Source of the DNA: Sphingomonas sp. BGYR3
Lineage (GTDB): Bacteria > Pseudomonadota > Alphaproteobacteria > Sphingomonadales > Sphingomonadaceae
DNA length: 64,000 nt
NCBI RefSeq assembly: GCF_025153455.1
Contig: NZ_JANZNT010000001.1
Coordinates: 248,001 to 312,000, forward strand
Reading direction: 5' to 3'
A program made the translations under genes and the position numbers. The notes under the pieces were generated by a model, which saw nothing but the letters and a program-made list of their open reading frames with translations, did no database searches and was not told where the DNA came from. Of this stretch, positions 1-11,245 are shown one piece after another (within the stretch, counting starts at the first letter, position 1; each line of letters begins with the position of its first letter).

Positions 1-41
1 GTTCCGGGCACCGCGTAACACTGACGGACAGGGGTTAGCAG

Positions 42-2330
42 ATGATGGTCAGAACCGCGTGGATGGTCTCGTTCCTCGCTCTGGCCATCGCCAGCGACCC
101 CGCCTTTTCCCAAACCATTCCGGTCATTCCGATACCGGCCGATGTCGCACCGGCCGCCGGACGCTATCGGGTGACCGCAGCAACCGGCGTTGCCGTCGAT
201 CCGGCAGATGCTGGCGCGGCGCGCGCGGCCGATCTGCTGATTGCCCAGGTGCGCACCGACCGCGGCCTGACGCTGAACCGCAAGGATGGCGGGGGCATCC
301 GCATCGTACGCGATGATACGGTGACGGGTGAGGAGGCCTATCGCCTGACCATCTCGCGCAGCGGCGTGACGATTGCCGCCAGCGGGGATCGTGGCATGAT
401 CTGGGGGGCGATGACGCTGGCCCAGCTACTCAGCCCCGATGCAAAGGCTGGCCAGCCGGTTTCCCTTGCCGCCGTAACGATTAGCGATGCGCCTCGCTTT
501 TCCTGGCGCGGGCTGATGATGGACGTCAGCCGCCATTTCCAGCCGGTCGAAACGCTGTACCCGATCGTCGATGCGATGATGGCGCAAAAGCTGAATACCC
601 TGCACCTGCACCTGTCGGACGATCAGGGATGGCGGGTGGAGATCAAACGCTATCCTGACCTGACGCGGATCGGCGGTTTTCGCACGCCGCCCTCGGCCGG
701 GGAGCCGCCGCGCGAGAAGGTGGGCGGATTTTACACCCAGGACGAGCTGAAGAAACTGGTCGCCTATGCTGCCGAGCGCGGGATCGTGATTGTCCCCGAA
801 ATCGATCTGCCCGGCCATGCGCAGGCGGCCGTCGCCGCCTATCCCCAGGAAATCGGCGTGCTGGGCGACCGGCCGCAAGTCGGCAACGAATGGGGCGTCA
901 ATCCGTGGCTTTTCGCGCCGAACGAGCGCAGCATGACGTTCATCAAGAATGTTCTGGATGAACTGGTCGAGATTTTCCCGTCGCCGATCATCCATGTCGG
1001 CGGGGACGAGGCGGTCAAGGATCAGTGGAAGCGATCGCCCGCGGTGCAGGCGCAGATGAAGGCGCTGGGCCTGACGACCGAAAACCAGTTGCAGGGATGG
1101 ATGATCGCCGAACTGGGCAAGCATCTGGCGAGCAAGGGCCGCCGACTGATCGGATGGGACGAGATCCTGGAGGGCGATGTGCCGACCAGTGCGTCGGTGA
1201 TGTCGTGGCGCGGGGACAAGGGCGCGGTCGAGGCGGCGAACAAGGGGCATGACGTGGTGCTTTCGCCCGCACCCAACCTGTATTTCGACAATCTGCAATC
1301 GGATCGGTCGGACGAGCCGCCGGGGCGATTGGGCATCCAGACGCTGGAACAGGTCTATGGCTATGATCCGCAGCCGCCGGGGATCGACCCGGCAAAGCTG
1401 AAGCACGTGCTGGGCGCACAGGCCAATGCGTGGTCCGAATATCTGGTGACGCCGGAGCAGAAGCAGCACGCGATTTTCCCGCGCCTGTCCGCGCTGGCTG
1501 AACTGACCTGGTCGCCCAAGGAAAAGCGGGACTGGCGCGGGTTCGTCGCCCGGCTGGAACCGCAGATGGTCCGGTATCGGCGGGAGGGTGTGGGCGCTGC
1601 GGACAGTGCCTTTGCCGTCAATTTCCGGCCGGCGGGCGGGCGGGGCGATGCCCTGCGTCAGGGCATGGTCACGCTGGGCATGGACAACCAGACGAAGCGT
1701 GGCGTGATCCGCTATACGCTGGATGGCAAGCAGCCCACCGCCCGGTCGCCGGTGTTCAAGGCGCCGATTGAGGTGAAGGCGGGCGCAGTGGTGACGGCCG
1801 CGCCGTTTGCGGCCGATGGACGGGCCATGGCCGCGCCGCGCCAATATGCGGCAACGCGCGCGGCATGGCTTTCGGCGGGTCCGAGCGACCTTTCCGCCTG
1901 TCCGCAGGGCGCGCTTGGCCTTCGCGTCCCGCTGGCCGGGATGCAGACGGCGAACACCCCCGCGTTCAACGTCAACATCTTTGACACCTGCACCCAATGG
2001 CTGAAGGCGCCGCTGGGCGAGGCCAGGGGTTTTGCCATCGATGTCGCCCGCCTGCCCCGGCATTACGGGCTGGCGCATGAGGCATCGGCGCTGCGCGAGC
2101 ACTATGCCGTCACCCGCTTTGGCGAGCTGGTCGTCACGGCGGGGGGATGCAAGGGCCGGGTGGTCGGCACCTATCCGCTGCCCGATCCGGCGAGCGCGCC
2201 CAACCGGTTCCGCTTTACCGGCACGCTGTCGGGTGAAGCCGGGGACGCCGATCTGTGTTTCCAGTTCACATCACCCCTGTCGCACCCCTTTTACGCAGTG
2301 GAGGGCGTGACGCTGGAGGACGCCCGATGA
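42..2330 (+). CDS. GH20 beta-N-acetylhexosaminidase, exported
   Basis: The 762-aa product should remove terminal beta-linked GlcNAc (or GalNAc) from glycans in the periplasm or outside the cell. A Sec signal peptide covers about residues 1-24, ending near FSQ. A GH20b-like N-terminal domain spans about 27-150 and the TIM barrel about 152-505. The barrel has the catalytic pair in HVGGDEA (D322, E323), the hallmark of substrate-assisted GH20 enzymes. A chitobiase-type C-terminal domain (TLDGKQPT) follows, then about 120 unassigned residues. It is the first visible gene of a seven-gene run and its stop overlaps the next start by 4 bp. The family call is secure. The N-glycan substrate is inferred from neighbours. 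Confidence 0.93.
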   Translation: MMVRTAWMVSFLALAIASDPAFSQTIPVIPIPADVAPAAGRYRVTAATGVAVDPADAGAARAADLLIAQVRTDRGLTLNRKDGGGIRIVRDDTVTGEEAYRLTISRSGVTIAASGDRGMIWGAMTLAQLLSPDAKAGQPVSLAAVTISDAPRFSWRGLMMDVSRHFQPVETLYPIVDAMMAQKLNTLHLHLSDDQGWRVEIKRYPDLTRIGGFRTPPSAGEPPREKVGGFYTQDELKKLVAYAAERGIVIVPEIDLPGHAQAAVAAYPQEIGVLGDRPQVGNEWGVNPWLFAPNERSMTFIKNVLDELVEIFPSPIIHVGGDEAVKDQWKRSPAVQAQMKALGLTTENQLQGWMIAELGKHLASKGRRLIGWDEILEGDVPTSASVMSWRGDKGAVEAANKGHDVVLSPAPNLYFDNLQSDRSDEPPGRLGIQTLEQVYGYDPQPPGIDPAKLKHVLGAQANAWSEYLVTPEQKQHAIFPRLSALAELTWSPKEKRDWRGFVARLEPQMVRYRREGVGAADSAFAVNFRPAGGRGDALRQGMVTLGMDNQTKRGVIRYTLDGKQPTARSPVFKAPIEVKAGAVVTAAPFAADGRAMAAPRQYAATRAAWLSAGPSDLSACPQGALGLRVPLAGMQTANTPAFNVNIFDTCTQWLKAPLGEARGFAIDVARLPRHYGLAHEASALREHYAVTRFGELVVTAGGCKGRVVGTYPLPDPASAPNRFRFTGTLSGEAGDADLCFQFTSPLSHPFYAVEGVTLEDAR

Positions 2331-4957
2331 GGCGGGATCGTGCAGCATGGCTGATGCTGGCAGCGGCCCCGGCCGTGCTGGGCGCTGGGCCGCGTGAGAC
2401 GATGGCGCTGGACAAGGGGTGGGAAGTGCGACTGTCGCCGGGCCAGGCGACGGTGGAGCGCGAACATCCGGCAGGGGCGCGGTGGCGGCCGGCAAAGGTC
2501 CCCGGTTATGTCCAGTCCGACCTGATCGAGCAAAAGCTTGTCCCCGATCCCTTCATTGGCACGAACGAGGCGGCGATCCAGTGGGTCGGGCGCAGCGACT
2601 GGGACTATCGCGGCACGATCGAGGCGAGCGGCGCCATGCTGGCGCGCGATCATGTGGACCTGGTGCTGGAGGGCCTGGATACCTTTGCCGAGGTCTGGGT
2701 GAATGGTCGGCCGGTGCTGACCGCGAATAACGCCCATCGCCGCTGGCGGGCCGACGTCAGGCCGCTGCTGAAACCGGGCAAGAATGCGGTGCTGATCCGG
2801 TTCCGCTCGCCGCTGGGCGTGCTGAAGCCGATTGTGGAGAAGATCGCGTTTCCGCTGCCCGGCGAATATGATTCCATGTTCGGCGACGAGCCGCCGGCGC
2901 GCCAGACATCCCCCTATATCCGCAAACCCAAATATCATTACGGATGGGACTGGGGCCCGCGGATCCTCAATATCGGGCCGAATGGTCCAGTGCGTCTCGA
3001 CCTGTGGGACGATGCGCGGATCGACGTCATGCGGGTGCAGCAGGAAGCGGTCGGGCCCGCCGAAGCGCGCATCGCCGCCGAGCTGGAGGTGGTCGCCGAC
3101 CGGGACGGGGCAGCGACGGTCGATGTGACCGTAACCGGGCCGGACGGCATGCCGGTCAATGCAAGCCGCACGGTTCAGGTCACCGCCGGGCGCAACCGGG
3201 TGGCTATCCCAATCGCCATCGCCAATCCCCGCCTGTGGTATCCCGTCGGCTATGGCGAGCAGCCATTGTACCGCGTGGATGCCCGCGTGACGCTGGACGG
3301 ACAGCAGGTCGATCAGGCGGCCCGATCCACTGGGCTGCGGACCGTCGAGCTGGTGCGAGAAGGGGATGCGATCGGACGCGGCTTTACGCTGAAGATCAAC
3401 GGCCTGCCCATGTTCATGAAGGGCGCAAACCTGATCCCGTTCGACAGTTTCGGCCCGCGCGTACCCGATGCGCGGATGGCGTCGATCCTGTCCGATGCAA
3501 TAGCCGCCAATATGAACATGGTCCGCATCTGGGGCGGGGGCATGTATCTGCCCGACAGCTTCTTTGATGCCGCCGACCGGATGGGCATCATGGTGTGGTC
3601 CGATTTCATGTTCGGCGGAGCGATCACCCCCTATGACCGGGATTTCCGCGAGAATGTGCGGATCGAGGCGGAGGAGCAGGTCGACCGGGTACAGGCGCAT
3701 CCGTCCATCGTGATCTGGGCCGGGAATAACGAAGTGCTGTCCGGCTGGGAAAACTGGAGCGACCGGGTGGCATTCAAAAAGAATGTCGGGCCGGACGAGC
3801 AGGAGCGGGTCGGCACCGGCATGGCGATCCTGTTCAATCAGGTGCTGCGCAATGCCGCCGAACGCCGGGATGCCGATGTCCCATACTGGCCGGGATCGCC
3901 CAGTACCAATTACGAGGGCAAGCCCGATGTGGATGGCGATGGCGACCGCCATTACTGGGACGTCTGGGGCGGCAAGAAACCGGCCAGCGCCTATCTCGAA
4001 AGCTGCCCGCGCTTCATGTCGGAATATGGGTTGCAGGCGATGCCAGGGATGCCGACCATCGCGCGCTATGCCAGGCCGGGCGATATGAGCGTGACGTCGC
4101 CGGTGATGCGCGTCCACCAGAAATTCCTGAAGGGCGAGGGGCAGGAGCGCCTCCTCTATTACATTGGCCTGCGCTATCGCGATCCGGCCAGTTTCGCGGA
4201 TTTCGTCTATCTGAGCCAGGCGATGCAGGCGGACGGCATTGCACTGGGCGCGCTGCACCACCGCGCCTGTCGACCGGTGACGATGGGATCGCTGTACTGG
4301 CAGCTGAACGATGTGTGGCCCGGTGCCAGCTGGTCCAGCGTCGATTATTATGGGCGGTGGAAGGCGCTGCATTACGCCGCCCGTCGGGCCTTTGCGCCGC
4401 TGGCCGTCAGTGCCGGCCGGCGGGAGAATGGTGAGACGAACGTCGCGCTGATTTCGGACCTCACGCGCGCTGTCGACGCGCAATGGTCGGTCCGGCTGGT
4501 CGATGTGGACGGGCGCGAAACGCCGATCGCGTCGGGCACTGCACGGCTGGACCCGCTGTCCGCCACGCCGGTTGCGACCTATGACGATGCTGCCCTGTTC
4601 GGCACGGCCGACCGCAGCCGGACGGTCGCCGTCGTCGACATGACGGTCGATGGTCAGCGCGTGTCGCGCGCCATGGTTGCGGCGGTGCCCGAAAAGGCGA
4701 TGGCGCTGCCCGATCCGGGGCTGACGCCCACATGGTCCGCTGGCCCGGATGGCAAGGCACGGCTGACCATCCGGGCAGAGCGGCTGACCCGCGGCCTGTG
4801 GATCGGATTTGGCACGCTGGATGCGGCGGCATCGGACAATTTCATCGACCTGTTGCCCGGTGAAACGGTGACGGTCGGCATCACGGGTACGGCCAGCATC
4901 GCAAAGCTGCGCCGCGCGCTGGACCTGCGCCATCTGGGTTCAGGAGGAGGGCGATGA
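2327..4957 (+). CDS. GH2 beta-mannosidase, exported
   Basis: This 876-aa enzyme is expected to hydrolyse the beta-1,4-mannose linked to the chitobiose core of N-glycans. I chose ATG 2327 because it overlaps the GH20 stop as ATGA and begins a clear signal peptide ([20 protein letters not shown]). A longer in-frame start at 2255 has no signal. The domain order is sugar-binding jelly roll, Ig-like, TIM barrel, then C-terminal beta domains. Acid/base E469 lies in IWAGNNEV and nucleophile E566 in SEYGLQ. The barrel motif [13 protein letters not shown] is typical of beta-mannosidases rather than galactosidases. Its 3' end overlaps the GH3 start by 4 bp. Confidence 0.93.
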   Translation: MRRDRAAWLMLAAAPAVLGAGPRETMALDKGWEVRLSPGQATVEREHPAGARWRPAKVPGYVQSDLIEQKLVPDPFIGTNEAAIQWVGRSDWDYRGTIEASGAMLARDHVDLVLEGLDTFAEVWVNGRPVLTANNAHRRWRADVRPLLKPGKNAVLIRFRSPLGVLKPIVEKIAFPLPGEYDSMFGDEPPARQTSPYIRKPKYHYGWDWGPRILNIGPNGPVRLDLWDDARIDVMRVQQEAVGPAEARIAAELEVVADRDGAATVDVTVTGPDGMPVNASRTVQVTAGRNRVAIPIAIANPRLWYPVGYGEQPLYRVDARVTLDGQQVDQAARSTGLRTVELVREGDAIGRGFTLKINGLPMFMKGANLIPFDSFGPRVPDARMASILSDAIAANMNMVRIWGGGMYLPDSFFDAADRMGIMVWSDFMFGGAITPYDRDFRENVRIEAEEQVDRVQAHPSIVIWAGNNEVLSGWENWSDRVAFKKNVGPDEQERVGTGMAILFNQVLRNAAERRDADVPYWPGSPSTNYEGKPDVDGDGDRHYWDVWGGKKPASAYLESCPRFMSEYGLQAMPGMPTIARYARPGDMSVTSPVMRVHQKFLKGEGQERLLYYIGLRYRDPASFADFVYLSQAMQADGIALGALHHRACRPVTMGSLYWQLNDVWPGASWSSVDYYGRWKALHYAARRAFAPLAVSAGRRENGETNVALISDLTRAVDAQWSVRLVDVDGRETPIASGTARLDPLSATPVATYDDAALFGTADRSRTVAVVDMTVDGQRVSRAMVAAVPEKAMALPDPGLTPTWSAGPDGKARLTIRAERLTRGLWIGFGTLDAAASDNFIDLLPGETVTVGITGTASIAKLRRALDLRHLGSGGGR

Positions 4958-7509
4958 TCGCGCTCGTGCTGGCACTTGCCGCCGCACAGGAAACACCGGT
5001 GGATGCCGATGTCGCGGCGCGCATCGCAGCCATGACGCCCGCGGAAAAGGCAGCGCAGCTTCAGTCGAAGGTGACGCAATCCTCGCCCGATCTGCCCGCC
5101 TATGATTACTGGAACGAGGCGCTGCACGGCCTGGCCCGCAACGGCGTGGCGACGGTGTTTCCGCAGGCCATCGGCCTTGCCGCGACCTGGGATGCACCGT
5201 TGATGGAGCGGATCGGCACCGCGGTGTCGACCGAGGCCAGGGCGAAGTATAACGCGCTGAGCGGCGACGACCGAAAGCGGTATCAGGGCCTGACCATCTG
5301 GTCCCCCAACATCAACATCTTTCGCGATCCGCGCTGGGGCCGGGGTCAGGAAACCTATGGCGAGGATCCGGTGCTGACCGGGACGCTGGCCGTCGGTTAT
5401 GTCCGCGGCCTGCAAGGCCCGGACCCGGAACAACCGCGCGTCATTGCCACGCCAAAGCATCTGGCGGCGCATAGCGGACCGGAGGCGGGGCGCGACAGTT
5501 TCAGCGTGCAGACCAGCCCGCATGATGTGGAGGCGACCTATCTGCCCGCGTTCCGTCAGGCGCTGACCGAGGGCAAGGCGCAGTCGGTGATGTGCGCCTA
5601 TAACGGCATACACGGTGTGCCGGCCTGCGCCGCCGGATGGCTGCTCAACGACCGGGTGCGGCGCGACTGGGGCTTTACCGGGTTCGTCGTTTCGGATTGC
5701 GACGCCATCGGCAATATCGCGCATTATCAGCGTTATGCGCGGAACAATGCCGAGGGTTCGGCGCTGGCCATCGCTGCGGGCATGGACCTGAATTGCGGAA
5801 CCGGCTTTGCCGCGCTGGACAAGGCGCTGGCCGATGGGCTGACCGATCAGGCGACGGTGGACCGCGCGCTGGGCCGGGTGTTGATGGGGCGCAAGCGGCT
5901 GGGCGATGCCTTTGGCACCACAAGCCGATGGGACAGCATCCGCCCCGATCAGGTGGGGACACCGCAGCATCGCGCGCTGGCGCTGGAGGCGGCGCGCAAG
6001 TCGATCGTCCTGTTGGAGAACCGGGGTGTCCTGCCGCTGAAGGCCGGGGCGCGGATTGCCGTGATCGGCCCCAATGCCGACAGCGTGGATGTGCTGCAGG
6101 CGAATTATCACGGCACGGCTGCGCGCCCGGTGACGCCGCTGGCTGGTCTTAACGCACGGTTCGACGTCCGATACGCACAGGGCGCGACATTGGCGGATGG
6201 CGTGCCGGTGGTGGTGCCGGCGACAGCATTTGGCGATGGACTGACGGCGGAATTCTTTGCCGATCCCGATCTTGCCGGGACGCCGATGGGGACGGCAAAG
6301 CATCGGACGGTCGATTTCGACTGGAACCGTGCGCCGCCGCTGCCATCGTTGCCAGACAATCGCTACGGCGTTCGCTGGACGGGGACGCTCGCGGCCGAGG
6401 GGCCAGGCGAGCACGTGCTGCGCGTCGATATTCCCCGGTGCTGGGATGCGTGCACGGGCCGCGACGCGGTTCGGCTGTGGATCGACGATCAGCCGGTGAT
6501 TGCGGATAGCGGCGACGGCAAGGGTGTGGAGGTCCGCTACACTTTTGCCGATACGAAACCGCACCGGTTCCGCATGGAGCTGGCCCATCGCGGCGAGGAT
6601 GAGGGCGTCCGCCTGACCTGGGTTGCGCCAGCCGCGGCGCAGCGGGAGCGGGCGGTGGCCGCGGCGCAGGACGCCGATGCCGTCGTTGCCTTCGTCGGCC
6701 TGTCCCCGGCGGTGGAAGGCGAGGCGCTGCAGATCGAGGTGCCGGGATTTTCCGGCGGCGACCGCACAGACATCGGCCTGTCTGCTGCGCAGCAATCGCT
6801 GCTGGAGGCAGTGAAGACCAGCGGCAAGCCGCTGATCGTCGTGCTGCTTTCCGGTAGCGCGGTGGCGATGGAATGGGCCAAGGCCAATGCGGATGCGGTG
6901 CTGGCCGCATGGTATCCCGGCGAGGCGGGGGGAACGGCGATTGCCGATGTGCTGGACGGAACCGCCAACCCGTCGGGTCGCCTGCCGGTGACCTTTTATG
7001 CGCGGACCCGCGACCTGCCCGCTTTTGTCGATTACAACATGCGCGAGCGGACCTATCGCTATTTCAGCGGAACGCCGCTGTGGGGCTTTGGCCATGGGCT
7101 GAGCTATTCCAGCTTTGGCTATGCTGCGCCGTCCGGCCCGGCAAACCTGCGAGCGGGCGAGACGTTGACGGTCACGGCGCGCGTCACCAATCAGGGAAAG
7201 CGGACGGGCGACGAGGTGGTGCAGGCCTATTTGATCGCGCCGGATGCGCTGAACCGCATCGGCAGTTTCAACGATCCGGTGCTGCGGCACAGCCTGGTCG
7301 GGTTTCAGCGGATCACGCTGAAGCCGGGTGAACGCGGAACGGTACGCTTCACGCTCGACCCGCGCCGATTGAGCACGGTCGATGTCGCGGGCAACCGCGC
7401 GGTTCGGCCGGGCGAATACCGGCTGTTCATTGGCGGCGGTCAGCCCGGCATGGCGGCAGGGAGCGAACTGCGCTTCACCATCACCGGCGAACAGGCGCTG
7501 CCGAAATGA
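4954..7509 (+). CDS. GH3 glycosidase with PA14 insert, probable beta-xylosidase
   Basis: This 851-aa exported GH3 enzyme has a short signal peptide ([12 protein letters not shown]). Its TIM barrel carries nucleophile D248 in VVSDCDAIG, followed by the alpha/beta sandwich, a PA14 domain inserted at about residues 425-560 ([16 protein letters not shown]), and a C-terminal fibronectin-like domain. The SDCDA nucleophile context is common in xylosidase/arabinosidase-like GH3 members. It is followed directly by GH125 and GH92, the order known for the N-glycan beta-1,2-xylosidase NixI of Xanthomonas. I therefore infer removal of core xylose from plant N-glycans. Beta-glucosidase activity cannot be excluded from sequence. 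Both ends overlap neighbours by 4 bp. Confidence 0.85.
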   Translation: MIALVLALAAAQETPVDADVAARIAAMTPAEKAAQLQSKVTQSSPDLPAYDYWNEALHGLARNGVATVFPQAIGLAATWDAPLMERIGTAVSTEARAKYNALSGDDRKRYQGLTIWSPNINIFRDPRWGRGQETYGEDPVLTGTLAVGYVRGLQGPDPEQPRVIATPKHLAAHSGPEAGRDSFSVQTSPHDVEATYLPAFRQALTEGKAQSVMCAYNGIHGVPACAAGWLLNDRVRRDWGFTGFVVSDCDAIGNIAHYQRYARNNAEGSALAIAAGMDLNCGTGFAALDKALADGLTDQATVDRALGRVLMGRKRLGDAFGTTSRWDSIRPDQVGTPQHRALALEAARKSIVLLENRGVLPLKAGARIAVIGPNADSVDVLQANYHGTAARPVTPLAGLNARFDVRYAQGATLADGVPVVVPATAFGDGLTAEFFADPDLAGTPMGTAKHRTVDFDWNRAPPLPSLPDNRYGVRWTGTLAAEGPGEHVLRVDIPRCWDACTGRDAVRLWIDDQPVIADSGDGKGVEVRYTFADTKPHRFRMELAHRGEDEGVRLTWVAPAAAQRERAVAAAQDADAVVAFVGLSPAVEGEALQIEVPGFSGGDRTDIGLSAAQQSLLEAVKTSGKPLIVVLLSGSAVAMEWAKANADAVLAAWYPGEAGGTAIADVLDGTANPSGRLPVTFYARTRDLPAFVDYNMRERTYRYFSGTPLWGFGHGLSYSSFGYAAPSGPANLRAGETLTVTARVTNQGKRTGDEVVQAYLIAPDALNRIGSFNDPVLRHSLVGFQRITLKPGERGTVRFTLDPRRLSTVDVAGNRAVRPGEYRLFIGGGQPGMAAGSELRFTITGEQALPK

Positions 7510-8942
7510 CGGTGACGCGGCGCACGGCGATGGCGGCTGGCCTTGGCGCCATGGCAACGGCGGCGATGCCCGCGATGGCCCGTCCTGCGGCTTTTGCCAG
7601 CAAGCGGCCGGCCCCCGCCGACCGGCGGTTCACCAGTCGGGCCGTCGAGCGGGAGATTGCGCGGGTAAGCGCGCGGATCGCCGATCCCGAACTGCGCTGG
7701 CTGTTCCAGAATTGCTATCCCAACACACTGGATACCACCGTGTTCATGGACCGGGTGGATGGCCGGCCGGATGCGTTCGTCATCACGGGCGATATCCAGT
7801 GCCTGTGGCTCAGGGACAGTGCAGCGCAGCTTAATCCCTATCTGCACTTAGCGCGCGGGGATGCAGCGCTGCGCGACCTGTTCCGCGGGCTGATCGCGCG
7901 TCATGCCCGGTCGATCCTGATCGATCCCTATGCCAACGCCTTTATGCGCGATCCGGCGGCGCGCACGACCCTGTCCTGGGCGCTGGCCGACGATACCGAG
8001 ATGAAGCCGGGCGTCGCCGAACGGAAATGGGAGGTGGATTCGCTCTGCTACCCCATCCGCATGGCGCATGATTATTGGCGCGCGACGGGCGATACGGTGC
8101 CGTTCGATGCGCTGTGGCACGATGCAGCGCGCGCGACGGTGCGGACGTTCCGGGAGCAGCAGCGTAAGGACGGGCCGGGGCCGTACCGGTTCCTGCGCCG
8201 CGACCGGCTGGCCAGCGAGACGCTGATCCTCAACGGCTATGGCGCGCCGACGCGAAAGGTCGGGCTGATCCATTCGATGTTCCGGCCATCGGACGACAGC
8301 TGCCTGTTCCCGTTCCTGATCCCGGCCAACTGGTTCGCCGTATCGGCGCTGCGCAAGCTGGCGACGATGGTCAGCGCGCTGCGCGTCGATGCTGCGCTGG
8401 CCAGTGATGCAAGCGCGCTGGCCGATGAGGTCGCCGCAGCATTGGCGCAGCATGGCACGATGATCGACCCGGCCAGTGGCGAGCGGTTGATGGCATATGA
8501 GGTCGACGGGTTCGGCAATGCCCATTTCATGGACGATGCCAATGTGCCCAGCCTGTCCGGACTTGCCTATCTGGGCGCGATCGGGCGCGACGATCCGCTT
8601 TGGCAGCGCAGCACCGCCGCAGCATGGAGCCCGCGCAACCCCTATTTCCAGTCGGGCAGGGCGGCCGAAGGGATTGGCAGCCCCCATTCGGGCGAGGGCA
8701 CGATCTGGCCCATGGCGATCGTCATGTGCGCGATGAACAGCAGCGACGATGCCAAAATCCTCCGCTGCCTGCGCCATCTGAAGCGGACCCATGCCGATAC
8801 CGGGTTCATGCACGAGGCGTTCGACAAGGACGATGCGGCCAAGTTCACCCGCGAATGGTTCGCCTGGGCCAACGGCCTGTTCGGTGAGCTGATCCTCGAC
8901 CTTGCGAAGCGCAAGCCGCATTTGCTGGGGCAGACGCTGTGA
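7506..8942 (+). CDS. GH125 exo-alpha-1,6-mannosidase, Tat-exported
   Basis: This 478-aa member of the metal-independent GH125 family is expected to remove alpha-1,6-mannose from the N-glycan core. The N-terminus VTRRTAMAAGLGAMAT is a twin-arginine type signal. Family landmarks include TGDIQCLWLRDSAAQ near residue 98, GSPHSGEGTIWPM near 396 and a C-terminal HEAFDKDD followed by FTREWFAWANGLFGELI. Length fits the family. The start overlaps the GH3 stop as ATGA and the stop overlaps the GH92 GTG start. In the Xanthomonas nix pathway the GH125 enzyme acts after the alpha-1,3-mannose and xylose have been removed, and the neighbours here would allow the same sequence of steps. Confidence 0.92.
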   Translation: MTVTRRTAMAAGLGAMATAAMPAMARPAAFASKRPAPADRRFTSRAVEREIARVSARIADPELRWLFQNCYPNTLDTTVFMDRVDGRPDAFVITGDIQCLWLRDSAAQLNPYLHLARGDAALRDLFRGLIARHARSILIDPYANAFMRDPAARTTLSWALADDTEMKPGVAERKWEVDSLCYPIRMAHDYWRATGDTVPFDALWHDAARATVRTFREQQRKDGPGPYRFLRRDRLASETLILNGYGAPTRKVGLIHSMFRPSDDSCLFPFLIPANWFAVSALRKLATMVSALRVDAALASDASALADEVAAALAQHGTMIDPASGERLMAYEVDGFGNAHFMDDANVPSLSGLAYLGAIGRDDPLWQRSTAAAWSPRNPYFQSGRAAEGIGSPHSGEGTIWPMAIVMCAMNSSDDAKILRCLRHLKRTHADTGFMHEAFDKDDAAKFTREWFAWANGLFGELILDLAKRKPHLLGQTL

Positions 8943-11245
8943 GGGTCACGCGCCGGGACCTGATGGCCGGTGCGGGCGGGCTGGCGCTGGCGGGCGCTGC
9001 ACCGTCCACCAAAGCCGATGCGGCAGCGCCGCCGGCGGTTGCTGCGCCGGACCTGTTCATCGGTACGGGCGGCACCGGCCATACCTTTCCCGGCGCATCC
9101 ATGCCGTTCGGGATGGTGCAGCTGTCGCCCGACACCGGCGTCGAACGGTGGGAGAATTGTTCGGGATACCATGTCGATGACGGATCGATCATGGGGTTTT
9201 CCCACACCCATCTGTCGGGCACCGGGATCGGGGACATGCTGGACGTGCTGGTGGTGCCCGCCACCGGGCCAGTGCTGCTGGAGCCGGGGCCGCGCGAAAA
9301 CCCCGATGCAGGATATCGCCAGCGTTATTCGGACGAGCGGGCAGAGCCCGGCTATTATGCGGTCAGCCTGGAAAACGGCGTCCGCGCCGAATTGACCGTG
9401 ACCGAGCGGACGGGCATCCATCGGTATCGCTTTCCGGCGGGGCCGGGTCATCTGCTGATCGACCTGTCGCACCTGATCGCCGATCAGCCGCAAATTCCCG
9501 CGTTCATCGACGAGGCTGCCCTGACGCTGGACGCGGACGGCACGCTGACGGGCACGCGGCGGATGTTCCGATGGGCCAAGGGGCGGCGCATCTTTTTCGC
9601 CATGCAGCTGTCTCGCACGCCCGACCGGGTGCAGTTTTACGGCGATGGCGACCGGCCGGTCGACGGGCGCGGCGTCACCGGCAAGCGGCTGAAGGTCGCA
9701 CTGCATTTCGACGATGCCGGCGCCGATCCGATCGTGATCCGGAGCGGCATTTCGGCCGTGGACCTGAACGGAGCGCGGGCCAATTTGAGGGCGGAGGCGA
9801 AGCACTGGTCGTTCGACCGGTATCGCGCGGTTGCCGCAAAAGCCTGGTCGCGCGAGCTTTCGGTGCTGAAGGTTGCGGGCGGAACGGCGGACCAGCGGAC
9901 GATTGCTGCCACTGCGCTCTATCACGCCAGCCTTGGCCCCACGCTGTTTTCCGATGTCGACGGCCGCACCGTCGGGCTGGACCGCAAGGTGCATCAACTA
10001 AAGCCGGGCGAGCGCGCCTATAGCGCCTATTCGCTGTGGGATACCTATCGCGCTTTTCACCCCTTGCAGACGCTGATCGGTGGCGAGCGGACGCGGCGAA
10101 TGATCGCGGACTTGATCCGGCAGACGCAGCAAAGTCCGTTCGGGCCGCCGGTCTGGCCGCTTCAGGGGGTGGAGACGGGCTGCATGATCGGCTGGCACGG
10201 CGTATCGGCAATGGCCGAGGCGAGGGCCAAGGGGATCAAGGCGGATTATGCTGCGGCATGGCCCAACACCGCGCGGCGCAGTTTCGACTGGACCATGCCC
10301 GATCTGGACAACAGCCGCGGCATCCAGGCGTATGACGAGCTGGGCTATGTGCCCGCCGACCGGATTTTCGAAAGCGTCTCGCGCACGCTGGAATATGCCT
10401 ATGACGATTATGCCGCCGCGCATTTGGCCGATGCCGCCGGGGACCGGGCGGGGGCGGAGCGGCTGCGGCGGCGATCGGGCAACTGGGCCAATGTCTTTGA
10501 TCGCAGCATCGGTTTCGCGCGCGGCCGCATGGCTGATGGCCGCTGGGCCGAACCCTATGATCCCATCGGTTTTGGCCATTCCAAGCGGTGGCGTGATTTC
10601 ACCGAAAGCAATGGCTGGCAGGCGACGTTCCTCAACCAGCATGACGTACCCGGCCTGATCGCGGCAATCGGCGGCGATGCGGCGTTCGAGGCGAAGCTGG
10701 ACGCCCTGTTCAACGGGCCATCCACTCTGCCCGCCGATGCGCCGCCGGATATCTCGGGACTGGTCGGGCAATATGCCCATGGCAATGAACCGAGCCACCA
10801 CGTCGCCTATCTCTATGCCTATTGCGGGGCGGCATGGAAGACGCAGGCGATGGTCCGGCGGCTGTTGACCGAAATGTATGCCGCCAAGCCGGACGGCATC
10901 ATTGGCAATGACGATTGCGGACAGATGAGCGCGTGGTTCATTCTGTCCTCACTCGGATTTTATCCCGTCGATCCGGTCAGCACCCAATATGTGCTGGGCA
11001 GCCCGTTGTTCGATCGGGCAGAACTGCGGCTGGGCAATGGCAGGCGGCTGATCGTCGAGGCGGCGGGCAATGCACCGGATGCGCCCTATGTCCAGTCGGT
11101 GCGCTGGCGCGGGCAGCCATGGACGCGCGGCTGGATCGACCATGCGACGCTGATGCAGGGCGGAACACTGCGGTTCGAGATGGGGCGGACGCCGAACCGC
11201 GCCTTTGCCGCCGCGCCGCAGGATCGGCCGGGCCAGCGGGCGTGA
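8939..11245 (+). CDS. GH92 alpha-mannosidase, Tat-exported
   Basis: This 768-aa calcium-dependent GH92 enzyme cleaves alpha-1,2- or alpha-1,3-linked mannose. The start is GTG 8939, overlapping the GH125 stop as GTGA. It gives a Tat signal, VTRRDLMAGAGGLALAG. GH92 motifs are clear: GTGGTGHTFPGASMPFGM near the N-terminus, FSHTHLSGTG, GNEPSHHVAYLY, and DDCGQMSAWFILSSLGFYP toward the C-terminus, containing the acidic residues of the active site. GH92 members are alpha-mannosidases almost without exception, but linkage specificity cannot be read from sequence. It is co-transcribed with GH3 and GH125. Confidence 0.94.
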   Translation: MRVTRRDLMAGAGGLALAGAAPSTKADAAAPPAVAAPDLFIGTGGTGHTFPGASMPFGMVQLSPDTGVERWENCSGYHVDDGSIMGFSHTHLSGTGIGDMLDVLVVPATGPVLLEPGPRENPDAGYRQRYSDERAEPGYYAVSLENGVRAELTVTERTGIHRYRFPAGPGHLLIDLSHLIADQPQIPAFIDEAALTLDADGTLTGTRRMFRWAKGRRIFFAMQLSRTPDRVQFYGDGDRPVDGRGVTGKRLKVALHFDDAGADPIVIRSGISAVDLNGARANLRAEAKHWSFDRYRAVAAKAWSRELSVLKVAGGTADQRTIAATALYHASLGPTLFSDVDGRTVGLDRKVHQLKPGERAYSAYSLWDTYRAFHPLQTLIGGERTRRMIADLIRQTQQSPFGPPVWPLQGVETGCMIGWHGVSAMAEARAKGIKADYAAAWPNTARRSFDWTMPDLDNSRGIQAYDELGYVPADRIFESVSRTLEYAYDDYAAAHLADAAGDRAGAERLRRRSGNWANVFDRSIGFARGRMADGRWAEPYDPIGFGHSKRWRDFTESNGWQATFLNQHDVPGLIAAIGGDAAFEAKLDALFNGPSTLPADAPPDISGLVGQYAHGNEPSHHVAYLYAYCGAAWKTQAMVRRLLTEMYAAKPDGIIGNDDCGQMSAWFILSSLGFYPVDPVSTQYVLGSPLFDRAELRLGNGRRLIVEAAGNAPDAPYVQSVRWRGQPWTRGWIDHATLMQGGTLRFEMGRTPNRAFAAAPQDRPGQRA

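Noticed and set aside
2291-4933. Very long antisense open frame opposite the beta-mannosidase
   Set aside because: Its translation is rich in His, Arg and Pro with no domain or signal, while the + strand shows catalytic motifs. It is an artefact of GC-rich codon use. The same applies to frames antisense to GH20 (426-2102), GH3 (4654-7557), the unassigned glycosidase (11590-13506), cyoB (20942-22831), ffh (54799-57204) and the DPP-IV gene (60651-62966).
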